NCBI GenBank assembly: GCA_013215505.1
Contig: JABSQZ010000024.1
Span: forward strand, 1-64,000
DNA from: Oceanospirillaceae bacterium
Lineage (GTDB): Bacteria > Pseudomonadota > Gammaproteobacteria > Pseudomonadales > Balneatricaceae
Length of the DNA stretch: 64,000 bases
Direction: 5' to 3'
The translations under genes were made by a program, and so were the position numbers. A model generated the notes under the pieces. That model did no database searches, was not told the origin of the DNA, and was given only the letters and a program-made list of their open reading frames with translations. Numbering within the stretch: the stretch's first letter is position 1; every line of letters starts with the position of its first letter. Of this stretch, positions 26,480 to 36,097 are shown piece after piece.

Positions 26480-27448
26480 ATGGCTGTAGATAATAATTCT
26501 CTGTCTACTTTAGTGGTCAAGCGCTTAGCGCTTGGCCTACTATTACTTCTGGCTATATCGGTGCTGATTTTTGCCGGTACAGAATTGCTACCTGGAGATG
26601 TAGCGCAAAGTATATTAGGTCAATCGGCCACACCCGAAGCTGTCGCTAATTTGCGCGCTGAAATGGGACTGGACAGACCGGCTGTTGTTCGTTATTTCAC
26701 TTGGTTATTCAACATACTACAGGGAGATTTAGGTACTTCTTTGAGTAGTGGGCGCGATATCAGCTCTATGATTGGAGATAGACTGAGTAATACCCTATTT
26801 TTAGCTTCATCTGCCGCCATTATATCGGTGCCATTGGCCATCTTTCTCGGAATGGTCGCGGTGCATTATCAAAACGGCATTGTCGACAAGCTGATTTCAA
26901 TCACCACTATCACCACTATTTCACTGCCCGAATTTTTTATCGGCTACATCTTAATCCTGTTTCTGGCCGTTAACTGGAACATATTGCCCTCCAGTTCGAT
27001 CGTCTACAGTGATATGCCCTTTGGCGAGAGAATGTTGGCCATCGCAATTCCCTGCATCACCCTGACACTTGTAGTGTTAGCGCATATGATGCGCATGACC
27101 CGTGCTGCGATTCTCAACGTGATGAACAGTGCCTATATTGAGACGGCAGAATTGAAAGGCCTCAGCCCTTTTAAAGTTATCTTTCATCACGCACTGCCCA
27201 ATGCAGTTTCGCCAATCATCACCGTAGTTGTGCTAAACCTGGCGTATTTGGTGGTCGGGGTTATCGTCGTAGAGATAATTTTTGTCTACCCTGGCATGGG
27301 ACAACTGTTGGTCGATCATGTAACAAACCGTGATGTACCTGTAGTGCAAGCGGTAGGACTGATCTTTGCTGCGATTTATATATTACTCAATATGTTTGCC
27401 GATATTATGTCTATTATCGCCAATCCGAGATTAAGACACCCGAAGTAA
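26480..27448 (+). CDS. ABC importer permease, DppB/OppB type
   Basis: 322 residues with six membrane segments. Family marks: the early FAGTELLPGDVAQSILGQSATPE loop, DRPAVVRYFTWLFNILQGDLGTSL, and the ATPase-contact motif around EYIETAELKGLSPFKVIFHHALPNA (EAA loop). Starts four bases after the binding-protein stop. It forms the inner-membrane channel with the DppC-type protein. Confidence 0.93.
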   Translation: MAVDNNSLSTLVVKRLALGLLLLLAISVLIFAGTELLPGDVAQSILGQSATPEAVANLRAEMGLDRPAVVRYFTWLFNILQGDLGTSLSSGRDISSMIGDRLSNTLFLASSAAIISVPLAIFLGMVAVHYQNGIVDKLISITTITTISLPEFFIGYILILFLAVNWNILPSSSIVYSDMPFGERMLAIAIPCITLTLVVLAHMMRMTRAAILNVMNSAYIETAELKGLSPFKVIFHHALPNAVSPIITVVVLNLAYLVVGVIVVEIIFVYPGMGQLLVDHVTNRDVPVVQAVGLIFAAIYILLNMFADIMSIIANPRLRHPK

Positions 27449-27450
27449 AG

Positions 27451-27473
27451 CCTCTGCTGCTAAACAGCAGAGG
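27451..27473 (+). promoter_or_regulatory. Intercistronic hairpin in ABC operon
   Basis: Perfect 9-base arms CCTCTGCTG / CAGCAGAGG around CTAAA, directly after the first permease stop and without a T run. Probably an mRNA-stability element within the operon. Confidence 0.65.
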
Positions 27474-27517
27474 ACAGAATAATTACAATAGAGAAAACTA
27501 CATAGGTTTTACTTAAG

Positions 27518-28357
27518 ATGAAAAATAATTTGATGCTCGATCTTCTTTCGCATCTATCTTGGGGTGCACGCATCGGTCTGCTGAGCATCTTGGTTTTTGC
27601 TTTCGCAGCCACGTTTGCACCTTGGGTATCTCCTTTCACTCAAGATGAAATTGTCGGCGATGTATGGGAGCCTATCTCCGCCAATTCCTGGCTGGGTACC
27701 GATCAGCTGGGCAGAGATATTCTGTCTCGTTTAATCCACGGGGCCCGCAATACATTCTTTATTGCCGGCGCTGCAACCTTACTGTCTTTTTTCATGGGTA
27801 CCTTTCTCGGCTTTATGGCCGCCGTATCCGGTGGCAGAACTGACCAGGCATTGAGCCGCAGTAATGATTTGCTGATGGCTATCCCGACATTGATTTTTGC
27901 CCTGGTCGTACTTTCGGTGCTGCCTTCAAGCATGGGGGTACTGATTGTGGTGATGGGGGTGTTAGACTCTACCCGGGTGTTCAGATTATCCCGAGCCGTC
28001 GCTGTTGATATTGTCGTGATGGACTATGTGGAAGCCGCTCGTCTGCGAGGGGAAAACTCACTGTGGATTATCTTCCGGGAGATTTTACCCAACGCGCTGT
28101 CACCGCTGTTTGCAGAATTTGGCTTACGCTTCGCCTTTGCTGTATTGTTCCTCAGTACTTTGAGTTTCCTAGGTTTAGGAATTCAGCCTCCGGATGCCGA
28201 TTGGGGCAGCATGGTTAAAGAAAATAAAGACGGTATTGTCTTTGGTATACCGGCTGCACTGATTCCCGCCGGTGCCATCGCTATTTTAACTATTAGTATA
28301 AACTTAGTAGTAGACTCTATTCTCAGCCGCACCAGCAGTTTGAAAGGGGGCAGATAA
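27518..28357 (+). CDS. ABC importer permease, DppC/OppC type
   Basis: 279 residues. N-terminal segment then WLGTDQLGRDILSRLIHGARNTFFIAG (family signature), LLMAIPTLIFALVVLSVL, EAA loop MDYVEAARLRGENSLWIIFREILPNAL, and LSFLGLGIQPPDADWGSMV. Second inner-membrane subunit of the importer. Its stop overlaps the ATPase start by one base, so the two are coupled. Confidence 0.94.
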   Translation: MKNNLMLDLLSHLSWGARIGLLSILVFAFAATFAPWVSPFTQDEIVGDVWEPISANSWLGTDQLGRDILSRLIHGARNTFFIAGAATLLSFFMGTFLGFMAAVSGGRTDQALSRSNDLLMAIPTLIFALVVLSVLPSSMGVLIVVMGVLDSTRVFRLSRAVAVDIVVMDYVEAARLRGENSLWIIFREILPNALSPLFAEFGLRFAFAVLFLSTLSFLGLGIQPPDADWGSMVKENKDGIVFGIPAALIPAGAIAILTISINLVVDSILSRTSSLKGGR

Positions 28358-30075
28358 TGTCAGTCACTCAGCTAATAAAAGAATCGGATACTGAACTTCA
28401 GTCAGAGTCGCAGCACCTTGAAGGGGAGCAGGCAATGCCCAGCACTACGTATCTAGAGGTAAAAGATTTAAAAATTGAGGCCAGCATTAGTATGCCCGGC
28501 CAGGAAAGGCAATCTATTACTCTGGTGGATAAAATATCCTTCACTTTAGGCCGCGGCAAAGTACTGGGCTTAATTGGTGAATCCGGAGCCGGTAAGTCAA
28601 CCATTGGTTTGGCCAGTATGGCCTTTGGCCGTGGTGGCTGCGAAATTACCGGCGGTCAAATGTTGGTGAACGGGGTTGATATTCTGAAGCTATCGGCCAA
28701 TGAAGTGCGAAAAATACGTGGCGCCAAGATTGGCTACGTGGCTCAGTCCGCGGCTGCCGCATTTAACCCGGCGCATCGCATTGGTGAGCAAGTCATAGAG
28801 TCGGCGATTGAGCATAAATTGATGACTCGCAAAGAAGCGCTGGCCTATGCAGACGAACTGTTTGCTAAATTGGGTTTGCCGGATCCGAAAAACTTTGGCC
28901 GACGTTATCCCCATCAAGTATCTGGGGGGCAATTACAGCGCGCGATGACGGTGATGGCGCTCTGTCCCAAACCGGATATGATCGTTTTTGACGAGCCCAC
29001 TACAGCACTGGATGTCACCACTCAAATTGAAGTGTTGGCCACCATCAAACACGCCATCCAGGAGACCGGTGTCGCGGCGCTGTACATCACTCACGATCTG
29101 GCTGTAGTCGCCCAGATTGCCGACGATATCATGGTGCTGCGCGGTGGTAAAATGATTGAATATGGTTCCACAGATGAGATCATTAATAAGCCACAGGAAC
29201 GATATACGCAAAACCTGGTATCAGTGCGCAGCATTGAAAAGGAGGAGAAGCCTGATCCCGCGAGCGAGCCGATACTCAAAGTGACTAATATTGACGCCGC
29301 CTACGATGGGGTTAATAAGATATTAAAAGATGTCACTTTACACTTACATGCGGGACAAACTCTTTCGATTGTCGGGGAGTCAGGTTCGGGTAAATCAACA
29401 TTGGCGCGAGTGATCACCGGTTTATTACCTCCTATGGGAGGGGCCATTGAGTATGATGGCACTACGCTATCAGCAGATCTGAAATCCCGTAGCAAAGAGC
29501 AATTGCGACAGCTGCAGATGATTTATCAGATGGCCGATGTCGCCATGAACCCACGTCAGACCATTGGCCAGATTATCGGCCGTCCGATAGAATTTTACTT
29601 CGGGGTTAAAGGTGCGGAAAAACGCCGTCAGACGATTGAGTTGCTGGAGCAGATAGAATTAGGTGAGGAGTATTTTCACCGCTATCCGGCGGAACTTTCC
29701 GGTGGCCAAAAGCAGCGGGTGTGTATTGCCAGAGCGCTGGCGGCAAAGCCATCACTGATTATTTGCGATGAAGTCACCTCGGCGCTGGATCCATTAGTCG
29801 CTGACGGGATTTTGCAATTACTGATGGATCTGCAAAATAAACACGATATCGCCTATCTGTTTATCACCCACGATTTAGCTACGGTAAAAGCCATTTCAGA
29901 CAGTATTGCAGTAATGTATCAGGGAAAACTGGTGCGTTTCGGCAAGAAGTCTGTGGTACTGGCACCACCTTTTGACGATTATACCGACATGCTGCTCTCC
30001 TCAGTGCCGGAAATGCAACTGGGATGGCTGGAACGCATTCTGGCTGAACGCAAAATGCACTCTGCGGATCATTAA
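28357..30075 (+). CDS. Fused DppD-DppF-type ABC ATPase
   Basis: 572 residues holding two nucleotide-binding domains in one chain. NBD1: Walker A GESGAGKST (about 75), signature VSGGQLQRAM, Walker B IVFDEPTTALD. NBD2: Walker A GESGSGKST (about 340), signature LSGGQKQRVCIARAL, Walker B LIICDEVTSALD. These normally are two proteins in dipeptide-type importers; fused forms occur in a subset. The N-terminal about 26 residues before MPSTTYLEV are variable, and ATG 28435 is an alternative start. It powers the DppBC-type permeases. Confidence 0.94.
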   Translation: MSVTQLIKESDTELQSESQHLEGEQAMPSTTYLEVKDLKIEASISMPGQERQSITLVDKISFTLGRGKVLGLIGESGAGKSTIGLASMAFGRGGCEITGGQMLVNGVDILKLSANEVRKIRGAKIGYVAQSAAAAFNPAHRIGEQVIESAIEHKLMTRKEALAYADELFAKLGLPDPKNFGRRYPHQVSGGQLQRAMTVMALCPKPDMIVFDEPTTALDVTTQIEVLATIKHAIQETGVAALYITHDLAVVAQIADDIMVLRGGKMIEYGSTDEIINKPQERYTQNLVSVRSIEKEEKPDPASEPILKVTNIDAAYDGVNKILKDVTLHLHAGQTLSIVGESGSGKSTLARVITGLLPPMGGAIEYDGTTLSADLKSRSKEQLRQLQMIYQMADVAMNPRQTIGQIIGRPIEFYFGVKGAEKRRQTIELLEQIELGEEYFHRYPAELSGGQKQRVCIARALAAKPSLIICDEVTSALDPLVADGILQLLMDLQNKHDIAYLFITHDLATVKAISDSIAVMYQGKLVRFGKKSVVLAPPFDDYTDMLLSSVPEMQLGWLERILAERKMHSADH

Positions 30076-30087
30076 TAGCAATGCTCA

Positions 30088-30105
30088 GGCCCCGTCCCAG
30101 GGGCC
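30088..30105 (+). terminator. GC-rich hairpin after importer operon
   Basis: GGCCCC-GTCCCA-GGGGCC followed by GTTTCT, with outer CTCA/TGAG pairing. It is 12 bases past the ATPase stop and 18 bases before the HAD gene start. Likely a partial terminator or operon-end structure; the T run is poor. Confidence 0.5.
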
Positions 30106-30122
30106 GTTTCTGAGAATAATCA

Positions 30123-30836
30123 ATGACAGTAATTAAAGGCATTCTGTTTGATAAAGACGGAACCTTAATAGATTTCATGGCATCCTGGATGCCGGCCATC
30201 CATGAGGCAGCCAAACATTTTTCTAACAATGATCAGAGTATCGCCGATAAGATGCTCGCGGCATCAGGTTATGATAAAGAATCAGCTGAAATTATTGGCG
30301 GATCCATCTTAGCTGCAGCCAATAATCAGCAAATTGCCGAATGCTGGAGCCAGTTTCTAGGGATTCAACCCGACACTGCAATGGTTGCACAGCTGAACCG
30401 AATTTTTCTGTACCACAATAAACACAGCAGTGTTGCGGTCACTGATTTACCGTTGCTGTTTAGTGATTTAAAATCCCGGGGTATTAAACTTGGGCTGGCC
30501 ACCAGTGACAGCGAAGAGGGGGCTATCGCCACCTTACAAGCTTTGCAGGTATATGAACAAATGGACTTCGTCTGCGGTTACAACAGTGGCCATGGCATTA
30601 AGCCTGAGGCCGGTATGGTGAATGCATTTGCTCACCAGCTAGGCCTGAGTAACGATCAGATCATGGTGGTTGGCGATAATACTCACGACTTGCATATGGC
30701 GCACAACGCCAAGGCAAAGTTAGCCGTAGGAGTGTTAACAGGGACCAGCTCTGTTGAAAAATTGCACGAAGCTGACTACGTCCTCAACGACGTGGCAGAG
30801 ATACCCGCCTTGCTCGATAAATTGTCCAGTCACTAA
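30123..30836 (+). CDS. HAD-family phosphatase, phosphoglycolate phosphatase-like
   Basis: 237 residues. HAD motif I GILFDKDGTLIDF (nucleophile DKD), motif II LATSDSEEG, motif III Lys in GHGIKPEAGM, motif IV MVVGDNTHDLHMAHNAKA. The DKDGTL variant is shared with a group of putative phosphoglycolate or sugar-phosphate phosphatases. It follows the importer by 47 bp and may dephosphorylate a pathway intermediate. Substrate unproven. Confidence 0.85.
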   Translation: MTVIKGILFDKDGTLIDFMASWMPAIHEAAKHFSNNDQSIADKMLAASGYDKESAEIIGGSILAAANNQQIAECWSQFLGIQPDTAMVAQLNRIFLYHNKHSSVAVTDLPLLFSDLKSRGIKLGLATSDSEEGAIATLQALQVYEQMDFVCGYNSGHGIKPEAGMVNAFAHQLGLSNDQIMVVGDNTHDLHMAHNAKAKLAVGVLTGTSSVEKLHEADYVLNDVAEIPALLDKLSSH

Positions 30837-31201
30837 TCAACAGCAATCAGCTGACCCCTCTTAATACACTTAATCTGACAGTAACAATGCAGCAGCTAAC
30901 ATTAGATAGTCTGCTGCTCTGTGGCTGCTGTGGTGAATTTATGAAAATCAGCAGTTAGCAAGTGCTACAGCGTACAGGGGTATAAGTTCTGGACGGATAA
31001 ACCGGGCTAAGTCGACAGAATTTTTGAGACGTGCTAATCACTTTTAATCAATCAAAGGGAAAACTGCGAACTTCAACAGCGGCAGGTTAGGCGAGGAAAG
31101 GAAAGAGTACTGCAGTTATAGATTAAGCGTACTGTTTACAGCTTTATGCCGGTATAGCGCAGCTGGCAGACAGTTTTCTTGTCTGCCACTGCAATGGGTT
31201 T
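30837..31201. other. Intergenic region, no gene seen
   Basis: 365 bp between convergent genes. I find no coding frame and no clear terminator; GCAGCAGACTATC-like short inverted stretches are visible near 30890-30930 but not strong. Confidence 0.5.
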
Positions 31202-33211
31202 TTAATTAAGTTTAAATTGTTGGATCATCTGTAGTTGTTGTTCTGCAAGCCCCGCCAACACTTCACTGCTCTGTACTCCCTGTTCCGCATCTTTGGCACT
31301 GTTTTCTGATGTCACTGCGATGTTTACAACACTCTGCGAAATTTCCAGGCTCACCGCCGTTTGCTCTTCTGCTGCCGCCGCAATATCAACTGACATCTGG
31401 CGTACTTGCGCTAGTTGCTGGAGCATTTCTATCAGCGATTCCCCGACATTTTCTGTCTGTTGCAAGCTCGATTGCACCGATGTACGACTGGAATCCATCA
31501 GCGTAACGGCATTTTTGGCCCCTGATTGGAGTTTGTCGATCATCTGCTGAATCTCTTTGGTGGCACCTTGGGTGCGACTTGCTAAAGTGCGTACTTCATC
31601 AGCGACTACGGCAAAACCGCGTCCCTGTTCACCCGCACGGGCAGCCTCAATGGCTGCGTTGAGTGCCAGCAGGTTAGTCTGGCCGGCAATTGATTCTATG
31701 ACTTCGACAATACGGCCAATGTTGGCAGAGTCTTCATTGACTGAATGAATCACATCGGCCGCCTGGTCTATCTCCTGGGCCAGCGCGTTTACCTGCTGCA
31801 CATTTTGCTGCATCAAAGTTCTATTTTCACTGGCGGTATTATCTATATCTGTGACTCGCTGCTGTGCCATTTCGGCACTTTTTGCCACTTCAGCGACAGA
31901 TGAAGACATTTGGCTCATTGCCGTGGCCACTTGTTCGGTCTGCTGTTGCTGCTCTCTCATCATCAGGTTGCTATTGTTACTGAGCTGAGAAGATTGACGG
32001 GCCGATCCACTGATTTGATCCGCGGTATCTTGGATGTTGCGGATCATTTGTTGCTGTTTTTCAACCAGTTCATTGACCCACTCTGATAGCTGGCCAAATT
32101 CATCTTTACTGGTGATGCTCAGACGCTGGCTCAGGTCCCCATTGGCAATGACCTTTAGAATAGCCATGACACTGCGCAGTGAGTTGCGAATGTTGCGGCA
32201 GACCCATAGCCCGATGATAGCGGCAATCAGCACGGAAAGAGCACTGACCACAATATTGATCAACTGGGTCAGTTGTACCTGATCTTCAGTGTCAGTTTTG
32301 ACTGTATCTGCCAGTTTGAGCGCATCATCCATCAGCAAATCTAAGGCTTGAGTGCTGTTCTGTACACTCTTTAGCAGGTCTACAAGGGTTAGCTCAAGTT
32401 GTTCTTGTTGCTGCATTTTCTTTTTGTAAAGCTGGACCAGGCCCTGTTCCTCGGTAATAGCAGCCTGCACAACCGCCATATAGGTAGGCAGTTCAGGGGA
32501 CGTATCGCTGCCACTGGTGACCAGCTTTTGTAAGTTTTCCTGCAGGCCCTGCATACCAAAACCATAACCTTGGCTGCTCAGAGAGAGCTCTATCTCCTCC
32601 ACTTGTTGTAAGCTATTCGCATCCAGCAGTTGCTTGAACTGCCCCTCAACGATCTTCAGGTTTTCCTCTAATGCTCTGCCAATGCTTTTTTCGTCTGAGT
32701 TGAGTCCATAAGTTACCAGCAATGCAATGTCTTCATAGAAAGTCTTCATCTCTAGTTGCAGCTGTTGCTGCAGCAGCACTAATTGATGATTAGTATTTAA
32801 AAAATTTCGATGAATAGCGAGCGACAGCGTGGCGTTAGAAAAATATGCGCTGACTTGTTTGTCCAGGGAGTTAATGGCGCTCTCTACTTCTGAATAATGT
32901 TGGCCAACTGCTAACAGTTGGCTGCGTTGCTGGGCATAATTTTGCTGCTGTTTCTCAAAAGCCTGCTGTTGGATCTCTAATGCTTCGTCGCTGTGATTGT
33001 CCATAAACAGCATCAATGCCTGATTTGCAGAGAGTAAAGATACTGCCATTTCTCCGCTGTGGACTATGATAGGGGTGATTTGTTGGTTAGTAATTTCTAG
33101 CTGTTCATTCACTTTTGTTAGGCTGACAAAGGAGATACTACTGATAATGAGCAAGAGTATGACTAATAGAGTGAAGCCACCGCCAATACGTTGAGTAACA
33201 GTTAAGTTCAT
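31202..33211 (-). CDS. Methyl-accepting chemotaxis protein
   Basis: 669 residues from ATG 33211 ([13 protein letters not shown]), chosen because TM1 follows at once and GCGGA lies upstream; the 41 codons before it are not family-like. TM1 about 10-30, a long helical periplasmic domain to about 315, TM2 around [24 protein letters not shown], and the signalling hairpin with the conserved [21 protein letters not shown] and [15 protein letters not shown]. It relays an external chemical signal to CheA. No chemotaxis gene cluster is adjacent; such orphan receptors often sit next to the catabolic genes for their ligand. Confidence 0.93.
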   Translation of the reverse strand: MNLTVTQRIGGGFTLLVILLLIISSISFVSLTKVNEQLEITNQQITPIIVHSGEMAVSLLSANQALMLFMDNHSDEALEIQQQAFEKQQQNYAQQRSQLLAVGQHYSEVESAINSLDKQVSAYFSNATLSLAIHRNFLNTNHQLVLLQQQLQLEMKTFYEDIALLVTYGLNSDEKSIGRALEENLKIVEGQFKQLLDANSLQQVEEIELSLSSQGYGFGMQGLQENLQKLVTSGSDTSPELPTYMAVVQAAITEEQGLVQLYKKKMQQQEQLELTLVDLLKSVQNSTQALDLLMDDALKLADTVKTDTEDQVQLTQLINIVVSALSVLIAAIIGLWVCRNIRNSLRSVMAILKVIANGDLSQRLSITSKDEFGQLSEWVNELVEKQQQMIRNIQDTADQISGSARQSSQLSNNSNLMMREQQQQTEQVATAMSQMSSSVAEVAKSAEMAQQRVTDIDNTASENRTLMQQNVQQVNALAQEIDQAADVIHSVNEDSANIGRIVEVIESIAGQTNLLALNAAIEAARAGEQGRGFAVVADEVRTLASRTQGATKEIQQMIDKLQSGAKNAVTLMDSSRTSVQSSLQQTENVGESLIEMLQQLAQVRQMSVDIAAAAEEQTAVSLEISQSVVNIAVTSENSAKDAEQGVQSSEVLAGLAEQQLQMIQQFKLN

Positions 33212-33455
33212 CGTTATTTTCCGCAAAGTAGAATTCAACAAATAAATGCAGTTCATCCGTAAATCTGCATGTTTGCAATTTAATTCAGCCCCCAGGAGGG
33301 CTGTGTTGACACACATGTTTATAGCAGAAATCACTGTGTTTTTAAAGTGAATGGTAAATAACTCTGCCTATAGCTCATGCTTTGGTCTTTTATAGGCAAT
33401 AGTGACGAAATCGTAGAATATCTTATTAATTAGTCCTTAATGTTTTAGTAGTATT

Positions 33456-34421
33456 TTAATAATCGTTGCGCATAGGTATCACTAATTCATAACCCGGCTC
33501 TTCTGGTTCATTGTCGACCATCTGTGCCGGGAAGCCTTTACCTAGAACCTGAACATTGCAGGCATCTTCCAGGCGACGAATTATGTTCGGTGAAAATTCC
33601 CGGGGACCGTAGCGATTTTGCCCGTCTTTAAATATCTCGACCATAAGGGGTGCCAGTTGCAGGGGCAAATTATGCCGTTTGGCGATCTGATCAAACAGGC
33701 CGACATCTTTTAAGACTAAATCCAGCGTAAAGCTAATATCGCGGCTACCGTTTAAAATCACCTGAGATTCAGTTTCATGCACAAAAGAGTTGCCTGATGA
33801 GGCTTTGATCGCCTCGTAAGTGACGTTCATGTCCATGCCCATCACCTTGGCGGCTGTCAGCGCTTCAGAGAGTGCCGCTAGGTGAACGGTACAGAGATAG
33901 TTGGTTATGACTTTTAAAATAGAGGCGGAGCCCAGCTCACCGGTATGTAAGATTCTGCGGCCCATGGTGGTCAGGACCGGCAGGACCCGATCAAAAGTCT
34001 CCCGCTTGCAGCCGGCGAAAATGGAGATGTTACCGGTTCCGGCGCGATGACAACCCCCAGAGACCGGACAGTCTACCGGCATAGCCCCTTTAGCTTCTAC
34101 CAAAGCAGCGATACGGCGCATTTCAGCTTCATCCGTAGTGCTCATCTCCAGCCAAATTTTACCTTGGCTAATCCCTGCCAGTACCCCATCATCGGCTTCC
34201 ATCACTTGAGAACACACTTGTGGAGAGGGCAGGCAAGTGATGATGACATCGCATTTTATTGCCAGTTCTCTGGCAGACTCTGCTGAACTGGCACCCCGGG
34301 AGATGAAGTCAGCGACAAATACAGGGTTTAAATCTCGTACTGTCAGGTCATAACCATTACGTAAAATACTGCCTGCCAACTGACCACCGGCATTGCCCAG
34401 ACCTATAAATCCAACTTTCAT
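33456..34421 (-). CDS. NAD(P)-dependent beta-hydroxyacid dehydrogenase
   Basis: 321 residues, 3-hydroxyisobutyrate dehydrogenase family. N-terminal Rossmann motif VGFIGLGNAGGQLAGSIL, substrate motif DCPVSGGCHRAGTGNISIF, catalytic Lys in SILKVITNYLCTVHLAALSEAL, and KDVGLFDQIA. Members reduce or oxidise 3-hydroxyacids, tartronate semialdehyde and also sulfolactaldehyde. The C-terminal 30 residues extend beyond the usual length. AGAGG precedes the ATG. It stands alone, divergent from a LysR gene with a repeat element between; the substrate is unknown. Confidence 0.88.
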   Translation of the reverse strand: MKVGFIGLGNAGGQLAGSILRNGYDLTVRDLNPVFVADFISRGASSAESARELAIKCDVIITCLPSPQVCSQVMEADDGVLAGISQGKIWLEMSTTDEAEMRRIAALVEAKGAMPVDCPVSGGCHRAGTGNISIFAGCKRETFDRVLPVLTTMGRRILHTGELGSASILKVITNYLCTVHLAALSEALTAAKVMGMDMNVTYEAIKASSGNSFVHETESQVILNGSRDISFTLDLVLKDVGLFDQIAKRHNLPLQLAPLMVEIFKDGQNRYGPREFSPNIIRRLEDACNVQVLGKGFPAQMVDNEPEEPGYELVIPMRNDY

Positions 34422-34986
34422 AATAAACCTCTGTGTAGAATGCTATTTGTATTTATGTTTGAATTGCTAGGGGCATTCTATGGGGGATATCAGCGCCGAA
34501 AAATTGATATTTTTTTGCTGTATTGGTAAAAATAATCTTCCAAAGCCAGGCGTGTTCGATTAGTTTATCTGCTGATTGAAGTGAGACTAAGGAACATATG
34601 AACAAGTCCGGTACGCCTCTGGCATTCAGAGCATTCTGAGATCTAGGCATCGACTACAGACATGCTGGTTGCCTATCGAAAGTCGATAACAACGATATCT
34701 GGATGCTCTGAACGCCCCTCCGGGCGGGCTATAAAGCGGTCAGCTGCTTTGTTAGACAATTTGGAAAGGACTAGTCATTCCGCTGCATTGTCTGTCGCAC
34801 ATCTGACCGCTTTATAGCTCGCAGAGAAGATACAGGACTTGTTCATATGTTCCCTAATATCCATTAGCCCGGTATATTGCGCTGTTATACCAACAAAACT
34901 ATGCCGCTGTTATATTTACTGTTAATCGCTACTGCCTATCCCCATGGGAAAGACGCCGTGATATAGCCGCTAGTACAGGAAAAACA
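34422..34986. other. Divergent intergenic region carrying a structured element
   Basis: 565 bp between the beta-hydroxyacid dehydrogenase and LysR genes. Almost half is the mobile-like element 34591-34853. The remaining flanks hold the divergent promoters; no gene seen. Confidence 0.6.
34591..34853 (+). mobile_element. Non-autonomous structured element, copy 1 (263 bp)
   Basis: Perfect 19-base terminal inverted repeats GGAACATATGAACAAGTCC / GGACTTGTTCATATGTTCC, flanked on both sides by CTAA (candidate 4-bp target duplication). Inside are two hairpins: TTCAGAGCAT (34625-34634)/ATGCTCTGAA (34703-34712), and GCTATAAAGCGGTCAG (34728-34743)/CTGACCGCTTTATAGC (34803-34818). No coding frame. A second copy lies at 58562-58891 in the opposite orientation and a degraded one at about 63356-63531. 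Confidence 0.88.
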
Positions 34987-35904
34987 ATGGCAAAAAAGAT
35001 CGATTTACGAAAACTACCGCCGCTTAAATCATTGAAGGGCTTTGAAGCGACGGCTCGACTATTAAGTGTCCGAGGCGCGGCAGAAGAGCTGAATTTAACC
35101 CATCCAGCCGTCAGCCATCAGATTCAGGTCATTGAAAAAGCCTTAGCGGTGAAGTTGTTTTCTCGTGCGGGGCGCAACATACGTTTGACAGATGCCGGAC
35201 ATGCCTATTACCTATTTGTGCGCCAGGCATTGGAAATTCTAATTCAAGGCACAGAGCAAGTAGCGAGCTTTTCGACAGTGCCGGCGCTGCGTTTTCAGAC
35301 TTACATCAGCCTTTCTATTCGCTGGTTGGCGCCGCGTTTACATCGCTTCTCGATGGAGCAGCCAGACATAGACATACAGTTAAGCTCTTGTAGCCCGGGA
35401 TGGGAGTTTGATGAAGGCAATGCTGATATAGGACTTATCTACTCTACCTCGGCTCTGCCAAATCACCTGCATTGGGTGGACTTTTTTGATTCTGAGTTCT
35501 TTCCGGTATGTTCACCTGATTTGATTAAACCGGCCAATACACAAATGTCCCCACAACAGTTATGTCAATATCCGCTACTAAAAGTATCGGGAGAAGAGAA
35601 GTACTGGAACTGGGAGCAATGGTTTACCTCTGTCGGCAGCGAAAACAAAAACTATCAATCATCCATTGAGGTCGATACTTCTGCAGCGGCTATTGAAATG
35701 GCGATTAACGGTGAGGGCATAACCTTAGTCAGTGCGGCCCTGGTGACTGCGGATTTAACCTCAGGGCGACTCATAAAGCCTATAGATCACAGCACTCGCG
35801 GTAATGGTAAATGGGGTTTAATCTGCAACAAAACAGCGTTACAAGACCCAAGGGTAGAAGTGTTTCTTAACTGGCTGATTGCAGAAAAAAATGCTAGCAA
35901 ATGA
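34987..35904 (+). CDS. LysR-family regulator (GcvA-like)
   Basis: 305 residues. HTH near the N-terminus (LKSLKGFEATARLLSVRGAAEELNLTHPAVSHQIQVIE) and a LysR effector domain (FQTYISLSIRWLAPRLHRF, DIGLIYSTSALP, EMAINGEGITLVSAALV). The LSVRGAAEELNLTHPAVSHQI type is that of GcvA-like regulators. Divergent from the beta-hydroxyacid dehydrogenase gene and probably its regulator, although the mobile-like element now separates the two. AGGAAA precedes the ATG. Confidence 0.92.
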   Translation: MAKKIDLRKLPPLKSLKGFEATARLLSVRGAAEELNLTHPAVSHQIQVIEKALAVKLFSRAGRNIRLTDAGHAYYLFVRQALEILIQGTEQVASFSTVPALRFQTYISLSIRWLAPRLHRFSMEQPDIDIQLSSCSPGWEFDEGNADIGLIYSTSALPNHLHWVDFFDSEFFPVCSPDLIKPANTQMSPQQLCQYPLLKVSGEEKYWNWEQWFTSVGSENKNYQSSIEVDTSAAAIEMAINGEGITLVSAALVTADLTSGRLIKPIDHSTRGNGKWGLICNKTALQDPRVEVFLNWLIAEKNASK

Positions 35905-36097
35905 AGTATTTAAATATTCTGACAGCAATCTAATTATTCGATTTACAGCTAATCGCGAACAGCACCTTATTTACTCTAATAAAAGGCCTGAAGCAGTTTT
36001 AGAAAACTCCGCCACAATAGGACGGAGTTAGCAGAAGGTCATATCCTGCAACAGGACCCAGCTGATTGAAGTCCCTCTAACGCAAATGTCGATGATC

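Noticed and set aside
28357-30075. Long ATPase gene as artefact of a missed stop between two genes
   Set aside because: Both nucleotide-binding domains are complete and joined by a continuous linker in frame; fused DppD-DppF forms are known.
34591-34853. rRNA or tRNA-like structure for the folded element
   Set aside because: No cloverleaf, anticodon or rRNA motifs; terminal inverted repeats and multiple copies point to a repeat element.
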